A stretch of 64,000 bases of DNA from Paracoccaceae bacterium (GCA_016124615.1 WGNF01000008.1:62001-126000), one strand, 5' to 3'; numbered from the stretch's first letter, positions 18,073 through 27,190 are shown. Notes: generated by a model not told the origin, from the letters alone. Numbers and translations: made by a program.

Positions 18073-18720
18073 ATGTCGGATCAAGCGGTTTCCCATGCCG
18101 AACTGATGGACGCGACCTACCGCTACCAGCGGCGGATCTACGACCTGAGTCGACGGTACTTTCTGCTGGGCCGGGATCACCTGATCGCCCGGCTGGCGCC
18201 GCCGAAAGACGCCAGCATTCTGGAGATTGCCTGCGGCACCGGGCGAAACCTGAGCGTGATTGCGGCCCGCCATCCGGGCTGCCGCCTCTTCGGCCTCGAC
18301 ATTTCCGAGGAAATGCTGCGCTCGGCGCGGGCGAAGCTTGGGCAGACGGCGGTGCTGAAGCAGGGCGACGCCTGCCGCTTTGACGGCGCCACGCTGTTCG
18401 GGCAGCCGAAATTCGACCGTATCATCCTGTCCTACAGCCTCTCGATGATCCCCGACTGGCATGCCGCCCTGACCGCCGCCGCCGCCCATCTGGCAGAGGG
18501 TGGCGAGCTTCACGTCGTGGATTTCGGCGATCAGGCCGAACTGCCGCGATGGTTCCGGTCCGGCTTGCGGGCCTGGCTGGCGAAATTCCACGTCGCACCC
18601 CGCGGCGACATCGAAACCGCCCTTGCCGCGACGGCCGCAGCCGCGGGCCAGACCGCCGAATGCCGGTCGCTCTACCGCGACTATGCCCGGTATGGCGTGC
18701 TGAGACGTTCGGGGCACTGA
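18073..18720 (+). CDS. btaB: AdoMet-dependent N-methyltransferase BtaB
   Basis: A 215-residue class I methyltransferase with motif I ILEIACGTGRNL and post-I acidic GLDISEEML. It performs three N-methylations of diacylglyceryl-homoserine to form the betaine lipid DGTS. It starts two bases after the btaA stop and is followed by a strong hairpin, so plcP-btaA-btaB is a closed three-gene operon. Length and order match the Rhodobacter btaAB system. Confidence 0.93.
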   Translation: MSDQAVSHAELMDATYRYQRRIYDLSRRYFLLGRDHLIARLAPPKDASILEIACGTGRNLSVIAARHPGCRLFGLDISEEMLRSARAKLGQTAVLKQGDACRFDGATLFGQPKFDRIILSYSLSMIPDWHAALTAAAAHLAEGGELHVVDFGDQAELPRWFRSGLRAWLAKFHVAPRGDIETALAATAAAAGQTAECRSLYRDYARYGVLRRSGH

Positions 18721-18813
18721 GCCCCAAGACCAGACAACACAGGTTGTTTTCTCGCTGCACCGCCGCAAATCTCGCGCGCGCAGCATGCCGTCACGCCCCG
18801 CAATATCCTGACC

Positions 18814-18838
18814 TTCACGCCGCATCACGCGGCGTGAA
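18814..18838 (+). terminator. stem-loop after plcP-btaA-btaB
   Basis: TTCACGCCGC and GCGGCGTGAA form a perfect 10-bp stem with a five-base loop, 94 bases past the btaB stop. No T-run follows. It probably ends or stabilises the btaAB transcript before the separate TPR gene. Confidence 0.6.
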
Positions 18839-18909
18839 CGCAACTGTGAGGTGAACCCCAGACCACGCAGCCTTATGTCTCACCTGTGTGACGGTGGGAT
18901 GGCGTTCAG

Positions 18910-20814
18910 ATGACAAGGCTTCCGGTGAACGACGCCATCAGCCGCGCGCGAGCGCATGAGCACAAGGGCGAGATCGACGCCGCGCGGGATATCTACAAGG
19001 ATGTTCTGCAAGCCTTTCCCGGAAACTGGCGCGCGAGACAGGCGCTTGCGCGGATTGACGGGCAATCCCGGCGGCAGGTCAATCAAGAGCCCCCGCAAGA
19101 GGTGCTGGATGCGCTGCTGGACCTCTACCGCAAGGGGAAAACAATTGCTCTGGCCGAGCAAACCCGGAAGCTGGTGCGCCGCTTCGCCACGTCGGTCGTG
19201 CTTTGGAACATGCTTGGCATTTCAAGCGCGCAACTCGGTGATCTTGCAATTGCAGAAACTGCGTTCCGGCGGGCGAGCGAACTGAACCCGGACTACGCCG
19301 AAGCCCAGAACAACCTTGGCAACGTGCTGCGGGACGAAGGCAAGATCACCGACGCCGTCGCGAGCTTTCGCCGGGCGATCGAGCTGGTGCCGAATTATGC
19401 CGAGGCGCACAACAACCTCGGCAACGCGCTGGCAGATCAGGGCGAGCTGGATGAGGCCGCCGAAAGATACCGCCGCGCGCTGAGCCTGAAGCCCGATTAC
19501 GTCATTGCCCATATCAATCTGGGCAACATTCTGACGTTGCAAGGCAGGGCCGAAGAGGCCGTCGACAGATATCGTCTGGCCCTGCGGATCTCGCCGGACC
19601 AAGTGGCTGCCCTCAACGGCCTGGGCAACGCCCTGAACGACCTGGGGCGGACGGACGAGGCCATCGAATGCTACCGCCGGGCGCTGGAGATCGCGCCGGA
19701 TCACGCGCTGGCCCACACCAACCTGGGCATTGCACAGAGTGCCCGGGGCGAGTTCACCGAAGCGGGCGCGAGCTATCAACGCGCTCTGGCGATCAAGCCG
19801 GACTACGCCGAGTGTCTCCGCCTGCTCAGCGGGTTGACGACCTACAAGGCGGGCGATCCCGAGATCGTCACCCTGCAGCGGCTTCACGAGGACGACGGCA
19901 CGTCGGTCAGCGACCGGTGTCATCTTTGCTTCGCCCTGGCCAAAGCGTTTGAAGACACCGGCGATCTGTCGCGGGCATTCGGGTATCTTCAACAGGGCAA
20001 CGCGCTTCGCAAAGGTCTTTTGCAGTACGACATCACGCAGGATCACCGCGTTTTCGCCGCGATCAGGAAAGCTGATGACGCGGCCAGCGCGATCAAGATC
20101 ACGCGCGCCCTGCCCGACGGCGCGCCGGTGCCGATCTTCATCCTGGGCATGCCCCGTTCGGGCACGAGTCTGGTCGAGCAGATCCTCTCCAGCCATTCCG
20201 CCGTTCACGGCGCGGGCGAGTTGGCCACCATCGAGCGTCTCGGTGGCGACCTGATCGCGGGCAAGACGGCCCCGACAGCGGAAAACCTGACTCGGTTCGG
20301 CGCCGGATATCTGGCGGAGGTCACGCGGCGGTCCGAAGGCAAGACCTTCGTCTCGGACAAGGCACCGCACAATTTCCAGTTCATCGGGCTGATTGCCAGA
20401 ACTTTGCCGGATGCCAAGATCATCCACGTCACGCGCAATGCCAAGGCGGTGTGCTGGTCGAACTTCCGGCAATATTTCAACACAGCCGGGCTTGGCTATG
20501 CCTACGACCTGAACGATGTCGCCGAATTCTACAAGCTTTACGAAGGGCTTATGACATACTGGTCGGTGCGGCTTCCGGACCGGGTCTACACGCTCGACTA
20601 CGATGCCCTGACGGAAGATCAAGAGGCCGAAACGCGAAAGCTGATCGCGCACCTCGGGCTGACATGGGAAGACGCCTGCCTTTCGCCGCACAACAACCCA
20701 CGCAGCGTGCGGACCGCGTCAGATCAACAAATCCGGCAAGAGGTCTATCGGGGCAGTTCGCAGGCGTGGAAGCGGTATGAGCCGTTCATCGGCGGCGCTT
20801 TCGACGCGGTGTGA
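18910..20814 (+). CDS. TPR-repeat protein fused to a sulfotransferase domain
   Basis: A 634-residue soluble protein. Residues ~1-320 hold about eight tetratricopeptide repeats (for example NPDYAEAQNNLGNVLRDEGK). Residues ~375-620 are a sulfotransferase domain with the PAPS-binding loop GMPRSGTSLVEQILSSH and a second PAPS-site-like segment, IIHVTRNAKAVCWSNF. TPR-sulfotransferases of this architecture are common in alphaproteobacteria, and their acceptors are mostly unknown; polysaccharide or peptide sulfation is possible. It stands alone after the lipid operon and converges on kdgK. Confidence 0.88.
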   Translation: MTRLPVNDAISRARAHEHKGEIDAARDIYKDVLQAFPGNWRARQALARIDGQSRRQVNQEPPQEVLDALLDLYRKGKTIALAEQTRKLVRRFATSVVLWNMLGISSAQLGDLAIAETAFRRASELNPDYAEAQNNLGNVLRDEGKITDAVASFRRAIELVPNYAEAHNNLGNALADQGELDEAAERYRRALSLKPDYVIAHINLGNILTLQGRAEEAVDRYRLALRISPDQVAALNGLGNALNDLGRTDEAIECYRRALEIAPDHALAHTNLGIAQSARGEFTEAGASYQRALAIKPDYAECLRLLSGLTTYKAGDPEIVTLQRLHEDDGTSVSDRCHLCFALAKAFEDTGDLSRAFGYLQQGNALRKGLLQYDITQDHRVFAAIRKADDAASAIKITRALPDGAPVPIFILGMPRSGTSLVEQILSSHSAVHGAGELATIERLGGDLIAGKTAPTAENLTRFGAGYLAEVTRRSEGKTFVSDKAPHNFQFIGLIARTLPDAKIIHVTRNAKAVCWSNFRQYFNTAGLGYAYDLNDVAEFYKLYEGLMTYWSVRLPDRVYTLDYDALTEDQEAETRKLIAHLGLTWEDACLSPHNNPRSVRTASDQQIRQEVYRGSSQAWKRYEPFIGGAFDAV

Positions 20815-20830
20815 GCATTGCGCCCACGCC

Positions 20831-21772
20831 TCAAGTCGCAACAGGGTCGGCCCTCTGTTCCCGAAACGCGCCGCGAAAGCCGACGACCTCGCAGGCGAGC
20901 GCATGGCCGGCGGCGAGTGCGGCGGCGGCGCCCTGCCCTGTCAGCCGCGCCGCCAGCAGGCCCGCGTTGAAGCTGTCGCCGGCCGCGGTGGTATCGACGA
21001 CCTCGGCAGCGGGCGGGTAGACGCCGGGCGGCACGGTCGGGTCCAGCGCCACCGGGCCGCGCGCGCCGCGTTTCAGGGCACCGTCGCGCAGGCCGTAGCC
21101 GCGCAGGCGGGCCAGCGTGGCGGCCTCGTCGGTCTCGCCGAACAGTGCCTGTTCGTCATCGACAGACGGCAGGCCGATGTCGGTCAGCCGCCAGAACCGC
21201 GCGACCCACTCGCGCCCCGCCTCGACCGAAGGCCAGAGCCGAGGGCGCCAGTTCGAATCGAAGGCGACACGGGTGCCGCCCTCGCGCAGCGCGGCCAAAC
21301 GCGCGGCCAGCGCGGCGCGCACCGCGGGCGGCAGGATCGCCAGCGTGATGGCGGACAGGTAGATCACGTCGAACCCGTCGAGCGCCGCGAAGCCCTCGGG
21401 CCCCTGAAACATCTGCCGCGCCGCCGAAGCCTCGCGCCAGTAGTGAAAACTGCGCTCGCCCTGCGCGTCGGTGGTGATGGCGTAAAGGCCGGGCAAGCGC
21501 ATGGGATCGCGGGCGATGCGGCTGGTGTCGAGCCCCTCGGAGGCCATGAAGGCCAGCGCCGCGTCGGAAAACGGATCGGTGCCCATCGCGGTGATGTAGG
21601 ACACCCGGCCCAGCGGCCCCAGCGCGCGTTGCAGATAGACGGCGGTGTTCAGCGTGTCGCCCGCATAGGCGATGCGCGGGTCGGTCTGGCCGGGGCCGCG
21701 AAAGCTGAGCTCGATCATCGCCTCGCCGACGCAGGCGATGCGAAGCGGGGCGCTGTTTTGGTTCAAGGTCAC
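20831..21772 (-). CDS. kdgK: 2-dehydro-3-deoxygluconokinase (PfkB family)
   Basis: A 313-residue ribokinase-family sugar kinase with N-terminal VGEAMIEL, GGDT-like AGDTLNTAVYLQRAL, and the ATP/catalytic motif DTTAAGDSFNAG. KdgK phosphorylates 2-keto-3-deoxygluconate, the product of the mannonate dehydratase encoded in the divergent operon, to KDPG for cleavage in the Entner-Doudoroff route. Translation begins at GTG 21772 behind GAAGG. It lies 66 bp downstream of the gntR regulator on the same strand. Confidence 0.88.
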   Translation of the reverse strand: MTLNQNSAPLRIACVGEAMIELSFRGPGQTDPRIAYAGDTLNTAVYLQRALGPLGRVSYITAMGTDPFSDAALAFMASEGLDTSRIARDPMRLPGLYAITTDAQGERSFHYWREASAARQMFQGPEGFAALDGFDVIYLSAITLAILPPAVRAALAARLAALREGGTRVAFDSNWRPRLWPSVEAGREWVARFWRLTDIGLPSVDDEQALFGETDEAATLARLRGYGLRDGALKRGARGPVALDPTVPPGVYPPAAEVVDTTAAGDSFNAGLLAARLTGQGAAAALAAGHALACEVVGFRGAFREQRADPVAT

Positions 21773-21786
21773 CGCGCAACACCTTC

Positions 21787-21800
21787 TTTTGTCAACAAAA
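21787..21800. promoter_or_regulatory. TTTTGT-CA-ACAAAA dyad upstream of kdgK
   Basis: A dyad with perfect 6-bp arms and a two-base centre lies just ahead of the kdgK ribosome binding site and includes TTGACA on the minus strand. It is a possible operator. It is too close to the GTG for its TTGACA to act as a normal -35 element. Confidence 0.3.
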
Positions 21801-21838
21801 CAACCACGCGCGCAACGGCGCCGACCATCATCCCGACC

Positions 21839-22579
21839 TCAGTCGAAATAGTCGGCATGGCTGACGGTCAGGTCGGCCAGCACCAGCAAGATCGAGCGCA
21901 GGTGCGATTGCGTAGTGCTGATCGCCAGCTTCATGTCGCGGGCGCGAAGCGCGTCGAAGATCTGGCAGTGCTGGATCTGCAGCGTGTCGAGGTGGTCATG
22001 GTCGCGCAGGCTCAGCACGCGCAGCCGGTCCAGCTGCATCTTTTCGTGTTCCAGCACATGCGCCACGCGCGGATAGCCGGTGGCATAGGCCAGCTTGAGG
22101 TGAAACAGGTCATCCTCGGCCTGAAAGGCCAGATCGTCGTTGGCGTCGATCGCCTCCTGCTGGCGGATCAGGCATTGCGTCAGATCGGCCTCGACCGCCG
22201 CCGTCATCCCGGTTTCAACGATGCGGGCGACGTTCGCAACCTCCAGCGCCTCGCGCAGAAAGCGGGCCTCGCGGATCTTGTCGGCGTTCAGCTTGGTGAC
22301 GAAGTTGCCCCGGCTCGGGATCGTCGCAACCAGCCCCGCATCACGCAACTGGGCCAGCGCTTCGCGCACCGGGGTGCGGCTGGCGCCGAAGCGGGCGCCG
22401 ATGTCGGATTCAGAGATGATGCAGCCGGGCGGCAGGTCCATGCGCAGGATCGCCGTCTTCAGCGCCTGAAAAATCTGGTTGCCAGCAGGCCGCGTCAGGT
22501 CGACCTTGGGAACCTGAAGGCGGCTGACCTCCGGCGGCGAAGGCTCATGGACGGGGGCGGAAGCAGGGGACGTGGACAT
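21839..22579 (-). CDS. GntR-family (FadR/FCD-type) transcriptional regulator
   Basis: A ~246-residue regulator. An N-terminal winged helix (~residues 30-95: GNQIFQALKTAIL, ISESDIGARFGASRTPVREALAQLRDAGLV) is joined to an all-helical FCD ligand domain. Ligands of such domains include sugar acids. The ATG at 22579 is preferred over one 15 codons upstream because the latter runs into the operator region. It is transcribed with kdgK and divergently from the dehydrogenase/ABC operon, so it is the likely repressor of both, with a hexuronate or KDG-type inducer. Confidence 0.85.
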   Translation of the reverse strand: MSTSPASAPVHEPSPPEVSRLQVPKVDLTRPAGNQIFQALKTAILRMDLPPGCIISESDIGARFGASRTPVREALAQLRDAGLVATIPSRGNFVTKLNADKIREARFLREALEVANVARIVETGMTAAVEADLTQCLIRQQEAIDANDDLAFQAEDDLFHLKLAYATGYPRVAHVLEHEKMQLDRLRVLSLRDHDHLDTLQIQHCQIFDALRARDMKLAISTTQSHLRSILLVLADLTVSHADYFD

Positions 22580-22605
22580 GGAGGGCCTCTTCGACTCTTT
22601 CCTGT

Positions 22606-22643
22606 ATACCGGTATTCTAATCATTTACAACCGGTATACCGGT
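22606..22643. promoter_or_regulatory. two palindromic GntR operators between divergent gntR and dehydrogenase operon
   Basis: ATACCGGTAT (22606-22615) and ACCGGTATACCGGT (22630-22643) are perfect palindromes sharing the ATACCGGT core. They sit 27 bp before gntR and 47 bp before the first oxidoreductase. This is the expected layout for a FadR/FCD regulator controlling both directions. Confidence 0.65.
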
Positions 22644-22690
22644 CTGTTAGTGAAAAGATCAACGGGCGGGAATCGCCCTGGGAGGATGCG

Positions 22691-23737
22691 ATGAAAGCGG
22701 CACTGATCGGGCTGGGGATGGTCGCCGATACCCATGTCGAGGCAATCGCCGCGACCGAGGGGCGGATCGGCCTTGCCGGGGTTTTCGCCCGCCACCCCGA
22801 CCGCGCCGCCTGCTTTGCCCAGCGCGTTGCGCCAACCCTGCAAAGCGCCCCGCAAGTTTATGCCAGCGCCGCCGAGATTGCCGCCGACCCCGATGTGGAT
22901 TTCGTCATCCTCGCCACCCCGCCGGATGCGCGGGCCGAGGCGGTGGCGACCTTGGCCGCGGCGGGCAAGCCGATCCTGATGGAAAAGCCGATCGAGCGGA
23001 CCGCCGCCGCCGCAACCGCGCTGGTCGAGATCTGCGAGGCCGCGGGCGTGCCGCTGGGCATCGTGCTGCAACACCGGATGCGCGAGTCGGCGCAGCGGCT
23101 GTCGGCGCTGCTGGCAGATGGCGCGTTGGGCGACCTCGGTCTGGTCGAAATCGCCGTGCCGTGGTGGCGGCCGCAAAGCTACTACGACCAGCCCGGCCGC
23201 GGCACCTATGCCCGCGACGGCGGCGGCGTGCTGATTTCCCAAGCGATCCACACGCTCGACCTTGCGCTGACCTTCACCGGGCCGGTCGCCCACGTGCAGG
23301 CGATGGCGCGCACCACCCGGCTGCACCGGATGGAGGCTGAAGACACCGTGACCGCCGGGCTCGATTTCGCCTCGGGCGCGGTGGGCAGCCTGTTCGCCAC
23401 CACCGCCAGCCACCCCGGCGCGGCCGAAACCATCACGCTGCACGGCACCAAAGGCTCGGCGAAGCTGATCGCGGGGCGGCTGGAGCTGACATGGCGCGAC
23501 GGCAGCACTGAAATCCTCGGGCAGGCCAGCGGCACCGGCGGCGGTGGCGGCGCCGACCCGATGGCCTTTACCCACGCCTGGCATCAGGCGATCCTCGAAG
23601 ACTTCGCCGCCGCCGTGACCGAAGGCCGCCCGCCCGCGATTCCGGGCCGCGCCGCCCTGCCCGTTCACCACCTCATCGAAGCCCTTGCGACCTCGTCCGC
23701 CGAGGGCCGCGCCATCGACCTGCCGGAGATAAAATGA
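22691..23737 (+). CDS. Gfo/Idh/MocA-family oxidoreductase (first of three)
   Basis: A 348-residue NAD(P)-dependent dehydrogenase with N-terminal Rossmann ALIGLGMVADTHVEAI, the EKPIERT motif (catalytic Lys region) and GGGVLISQAIHTLD in the C-terminal domain. These enzymes oxidise sugars, inositols or glycosides. GGGAGG precedes the ATG. It is first in an eight-gene operon of three paralogous dehydrogenases, an ABC importer and uxuA. The exact substrate is not evident. Confidence 0.85.
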   Translation: MKAALIGLGMVADTHVEAIAATEGRIGLAGVFARHPDRAACFAQRVAPTLQSAPQVYASAAEIAADPDVDFVILATPPDARAEAVATLAAAGKPILMEKPIERTAAAATALVEICEAAGVPLGIVLQHRMRESAQRLSALLADGALGDLGLVEIAVPWWRPQSYYDQPGRGTYARDGGGVLISQAIHTLDLALTFTGPVAHVQAMARTTRLHRMEAEDTVTAGLDFASGAVGSLFATTASHPGAAETITLHGTKGSAKLIAGRLELTWRDGSTEILGQASGTGGGGGADPMAFTHAWHQAILEDFAAAVTEGRPPAIPGRAALPVHHLIEALATSSAEGRAIDLPEIK

Positions 23738-24750
23738 CCCGCCCGCTACGCTTCGCCGCTTTCGGCATCGACCATCGCCACATCTTCGGTATGGCGCAGA
23801 ACATGATGGACACCGGCGCCCGGTTCGTCGGCTGGTGGACCGAGGGAACGCCCGACACGCTGGAGAGCTTCACGAAGCGCTTTGGCGAGGTGCCGCGCAT
23901 CGCCTCGAAAGAGGATATCCTGGCCGATGACAGCATCGACCTGATCCTCATCTCCGCCATTCCCTGCGACCGCGCCGCGCTCGCCATCGCCGCGATGCGG
24001 GCGGGCAAGGACGTGATGACCGACAAGCCGGGCTGCGTCACGCTGGAAGAACTGGCGCAGATCAAGGCGACGCAGGCCGCCACCGGCCGCATCTGGTCGA
24101 TCGACTTTTCCGAACGTTTCGAGGTGCCCGCCGTCACCCGCGCCGCCGAACTGGTGGCGCAGGGCGCCATCGGCAAGGTGGTGCAGACGCTGGGCATCGG
24201 CCCGCACCGGCTGAACAAGGCGATCCGGCCGGAATGGTTCTTCCGCCGCGAGGCTTACGGCGGCATCATCACCGACATCGGCAGCCACCAGTTCGACCAG
24301 TTCCTGTTCTTCACCGGCTCGACCGACGCGGCGGTGGAATGGGCGACGGTGGCGAACCACGCCAACCCGGAAACCCCCGGCCTGCAGGACTTCGGCGAGA
24401 TTGTGCTGCGGTCCGACAAGGGCCACGGCTACATCCGCGTCGACTGGTACACGCCGGACGCGCTGCCGACCTGGGGCGACGGGCGGCTGACCATCCTGGG
24501 CACCGAGGGCTATATCGAGCTGCGCAAATACGTCGATGTCGGCGGCACCGAGGGCACCGACCATCTGATTCTGGTGAACGGCAGCCGCTGCGAAAAGATC
24601 CACTGTGCCGATGCGGGCCTGCCCTACTTCACCCGGCTGGCGAATGACATCCGCGACCGCACCGAAACCGCGATGCCGCAGGCCCATGCCTTCAAGGTGA
24701 TGGAACTGGCGATCACCGCGCAGATGCTGGCCGAGGGGGCGGGGCGATGA
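23734..24750 (+). CDS. Gfo/Idh/MocA-family oxidoreductase (second of three)
   Basis: A 338-residue dehydrogenase with a slightly different N-terminus (FAAFGIDHRHIFGMAQNMMD) and TDKPGCVTLEEL in place of the usual EKP motif, so it belongs to a distinct subfamily from its neighbours. GGIITDIGSHQFDQ matches the family's C-terminal His motif. Its ATG overlaps the preceding stop (ATGA), as does the following gene with its own stop, indicating strict translational coupling. It is probably one of several redox steps on an imported sugar acid or glycoside. Confidence 0.82.
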   Translation: MTRPLRFAAFGIDHRHIFGMAQNMMDTGARFVGWWTEGTPDTLESFTKRFGEVPRIASKEDILADDSIDLILISAIPCDRAALAIAAMRAGKDVMTDKPGCVTLEELAQIKATQAATGRIWSIDFSERFEVPAVTRAAELVAQGAIGKVVQTLGIGPHRLNKAIRPEWFFRREAYGGIITDIGSHQFDQFLFFTGSTDAAVEWATVANHANPETPGLQDFGEIVLRSDKGHGYIRVDWYTPDALPTWGDGRLTILGTEGYIELRKYVDVGGTEGTDHLILVNGSRCEKIHCADAGLPYFTRLANDIRDRTETAMPQAHAFKVMELAITAQMLAEGAGR

Positions 24751-25805
24751 TCCGCGTTGCCATCCTTGGTGCCGGGATCGGGCGCGAGCATCTGGACGGC
24801 TACCGCCTGCTGCCCACCCGCTTTCAGGTCGCGGCACTGGTCGATCTGGATACCGCGCGGGCGCAAGCGGTGGTGGGCGCCGATCCGATCCGCATCGAAG
24901 CCGACATCGACGCTGTGCTGGCCGATCCGGCGATCGACCTGATCGACGTTTGCCTGCCGCCGCACCTGCATCTGCCGATCTCGCTGAAAGCGCTGGCGGC
25001 GGGCAAGCATGTGATCTGCGAAAAGCCGCTGGTGGCCTCGCTGGCCGATGCCGACCGGCTGCTGGGCGCCGCCCGCGACGCAGGCAAGCGCGTGACGCCG
25101 GTGTTCCAGTACCGCTATGGCCCGGCGATGGCGCAATTGCGCGCGCTGACGGCCGCCGGGCTGACCGGCCGCGCCTATGCCGCCAGCCTTGAGACGCACT
25201 GGATGCGCGGCCCGGCCTATTACGCAGTGCCGTGGCGCGGCACCTGGGCGGGCGAAAACGGCGGCGCGGTGCTGGGCCATGCGATCCACAACCACGACCT
25301 GATGATGATGGTGCTGGGGCCGGTCAAACGCCTTTCGGCCTTCACCGCGACCCGCGTCAACGCGATCCAGACCGAAGACTGCGCCGCGATCAGCTTCGAG
25401 ATGGAGTCGGGGGCGCTGGCGACCAGTTCGATCACCCTTGGCGCCGCGACCGATACCAGCCGCATCCGCTTCTGCTTCGAAGGGTTGACCGCCGAAAGCG
25501 GATCGGCCCCCTACGCGCCCGCCACCGGCGCCTGGCGCTTTACCGCGCGCGAACCCTATCAACAGGCCCGCATCGACGAGGTGCTGGCCGACGTGACGCC
25601 GGGCCTGACCGGCTTCGCGGGCTTCCTGCAAGCCACAGCCGACGCGCTGGAGGGAGACGCCACCCAGGCGGTCAGCGCCGAGGACGGCCGTCGATCCATC
25701 GAACTCGTGACCGCCATCTACAGCGCCGCCCGCAGCGGGCAGGCGATCACGCTGCCGCTGGGCCCCGAGGCGCCGCTTTATGCGGGCTGGGTGCCCGCCA
25801 CCTGA
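24747..25805 (+). CDS. Gfo/Idh/MocA-family oxidoreductase (third of three)
   Basis: A 352-residue dehydrogenase with VAILGAGIGREHLDGY, the EKPLVASLADAD motif and GGAVLGHAIHNHDLM. It overlaps the second dehydrogenase by ATGA and precedes the binding-protein gene by 49 bp. Three different members in a row suggest sequential oxidation-reduction of one substrate, for example epimerisation via a keto intermediate before mannonate dehydration. This is an inference. Confidence 0.84.
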   Translation: MIRVAILGAGIGREHLDGYRLLPTRFQVAALVDLDTARAQAVVGADPIRIEADIDAVLADPAIDLIDVCLPPHLHLPISLKALAAGKHVICEKPLVASLADADRLLGAARDAGKRVTPVFQYRYGPAMAQLRALTAAGLTGRAYAASLETHWMRGPAYYAVPWRGTWAGENGGAVLGHAIHNHDLMMMVLGPVKRLSAFTATRVNAIQTEDCAAISFEMESGALATSSITLGAATDTSRIRFCFEGLTAESGSAPYAPATGAWRFTAREPYQQARIDEVLADVTPGLTGFAGFLQATADALEGDATQAVSAEDGRRSIELVTAIYSAARSGQAITLPLGPEAPLYAGWVPAT

Positions 25806-25854
25806 CGACCAAAGAAGACTGCCACGCGACAACAGATCACAGGGAGGAAGACCG

Positions 25855-27132
25855 ATGACACAGATGCGATTGATCCTGGCCGGTGCGGCGACTGCCGCGC
25901 TTCTGGCCGCCACCAGCGCCTCGGCGGTGGAACTGCGCTTCGAATGCGCGCAGGACGGCAACGAATGCGACACGATGAACGCCATCTTTCAGAAGTACAC
26001 TGCGGCGCACCCCGACGTGACGGTGAAGATGGACCTCGTGCCCTACAAGGCCATCCTCGAAAACCTGCCGGTGGACCTTGCCGCGGGCACCGGGCCCGAT
26101 CTTGCCAAGGTCACCGACCTCGGCGGCCTGCACAAATACTACCTCGACCTGACGCCCTACGTGAACAAGGACTACTGGGAAAAGAGCTTCGGCAAGACGC
26201 TGGACTGGTACCGCGCCGGGGCCGCTGATCCCGGCATCTACGGCATCCAGACCCAGCTGACGATCACCGGCGGCTTCATCAACAAGACGCTGTTCGATCA
26301 GGCCAAGATCGCCGTGCCGGGCCCGGGCGCGACCTGGGACGACTGGGCCAAGGCCACCGTCGCCGTCGCCAAGGCCACCGGCGCGAAATACCCGATGGCG
26401 ATGGACCGCACCGGCCACCGCTTTGCCGGCATGGCGATGCCCTATGGCGCGACCTACTTCGACGACAAGGGCAACCCCGAGCTGTCCGATCCGGGCTTTG
26501 CCGCCGCCGCCAAGCAGTTCGTGGCGTGGAACCAGGACGGCACGATGGACAAGGACGTCTGGGCCGGTTCGGGCGGCGCGACCTACGCCGACGCCTCGAA
26601 AGAGTTCATCAACGGCGATCTGGTGATGTACTACTCGGGCTCGTGGCAGGTGCAGAAATTCGCCAGCCAGATCAACACCGCCTTCGACTGGGAAGTGATC
26701 CCCGCCCCCTGCGGCCCGGCTGGCGCTGGTCACTGCTCCGGCATGCCGGGCGGTTCGGGCGTGGTCGGCTTCAAGACCACCCAGCACCCGAAGGAAGTGG
26801 CGGCGCTGCTCGACTTCCTGGCCCAGCAGGACAACTACACCACGCTGGAAGCCAAGTCGCTGAACATCCCGGCGCATACCGGCGTTGCCGCGGCGGGCGT
26901 GACCTATGAGGGTGCGACCCCCGAGGCGGCCAAGGCGCTGAACGCGTTCAGCGCGCAGGTGCCGACGCTGTCGCCGGTGGCCTATGCCTATCAGGGCTAC
27001 AAGAACAACCGCGCGATGTTCAACATCACCGTCACCCGTCTGACCCAGGCGATCGTGGGCGAGCTTTCGATGGATGACGCGCTGGCCCGGATGGCCGACG
27101 ACCTGAAGCAGGCTGTCGCCGCCGCGAACTGA
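25855..27132 (+). CDS. sugar ABC transporter, periplasmic substrate-binding protein
   Basis: A 425-residue family 1 extracellular solute-binding protein with signal peptide (LAGAATAALLAATSASA-VE). The mature part has typical features (DLAAGTGPDLAKVTDLGGL, PYGATYFDDKGNPELSDP, FINGDLVMYYSGSWQ). AGGGAGGA precedes the ATG at 25855. It delivers a sugar or oligouronide to the two permeases downstream. A strong stem-loop follows its stop, which usually stabilises the upstream message so the binding protein is made in excess. Confidence 0.93.
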   Translation: MTQMRLILAGAATAALLAATSASAVELRFECAQDGNECDTMNAIFQKYTAAHPDVTVKMDLVPYKAILENLPVDLAAGTGPDLAKVTDLGGLHKYYLDLTPYVNKDYWEKSFGKTLDWYRAGAADPGIYGIQTQLTITGGFINKTLFDQAKIAVPGPGATWDDWAKATVAVAKATGAKYPMAMDRTGHRFAGMAMPYGATYFDDKGNPELSDPGFAAAAKQFVAWNQDGTMDKDVWAGSGGATYADASKEFINGDLVMYYSGSWQVQKFASQINTAFDWEVIPAPCGPAGAGHCSGMPGGSGVVGFKTTQHPKEVAALLDFLAQQDNYTTLEAKSLNIPAHTGVAAAGVTYEGATPEAAKALNAFSAQVPTLSPVAYAYQGYKNNRAMFNITVTRLTQAIVGELSMDDALARMADDLKQAVAAAN

Positions 27133-27140
27133 TCCCGGCC

Positions 27141-27164
27141 GGGGGCGGCCGCAACGCCGCCCCC
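27141..27164 (+). terminator. intra-operon stem-loop after the binding-protein gene
   Basis: GGGGGCGGC and GCCGCCCCC form a perfect 9-bp stem around a six-base loop, eight bases past the stop and before the permease gene. It has no T-run, so it is more likely an mRNA-stabilising or partially terminating element than a full stop. Confidence 0.6.
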
Positions 27165-27190
27165 ACCCTTCGGACCCTGAGGAGAGGCCG

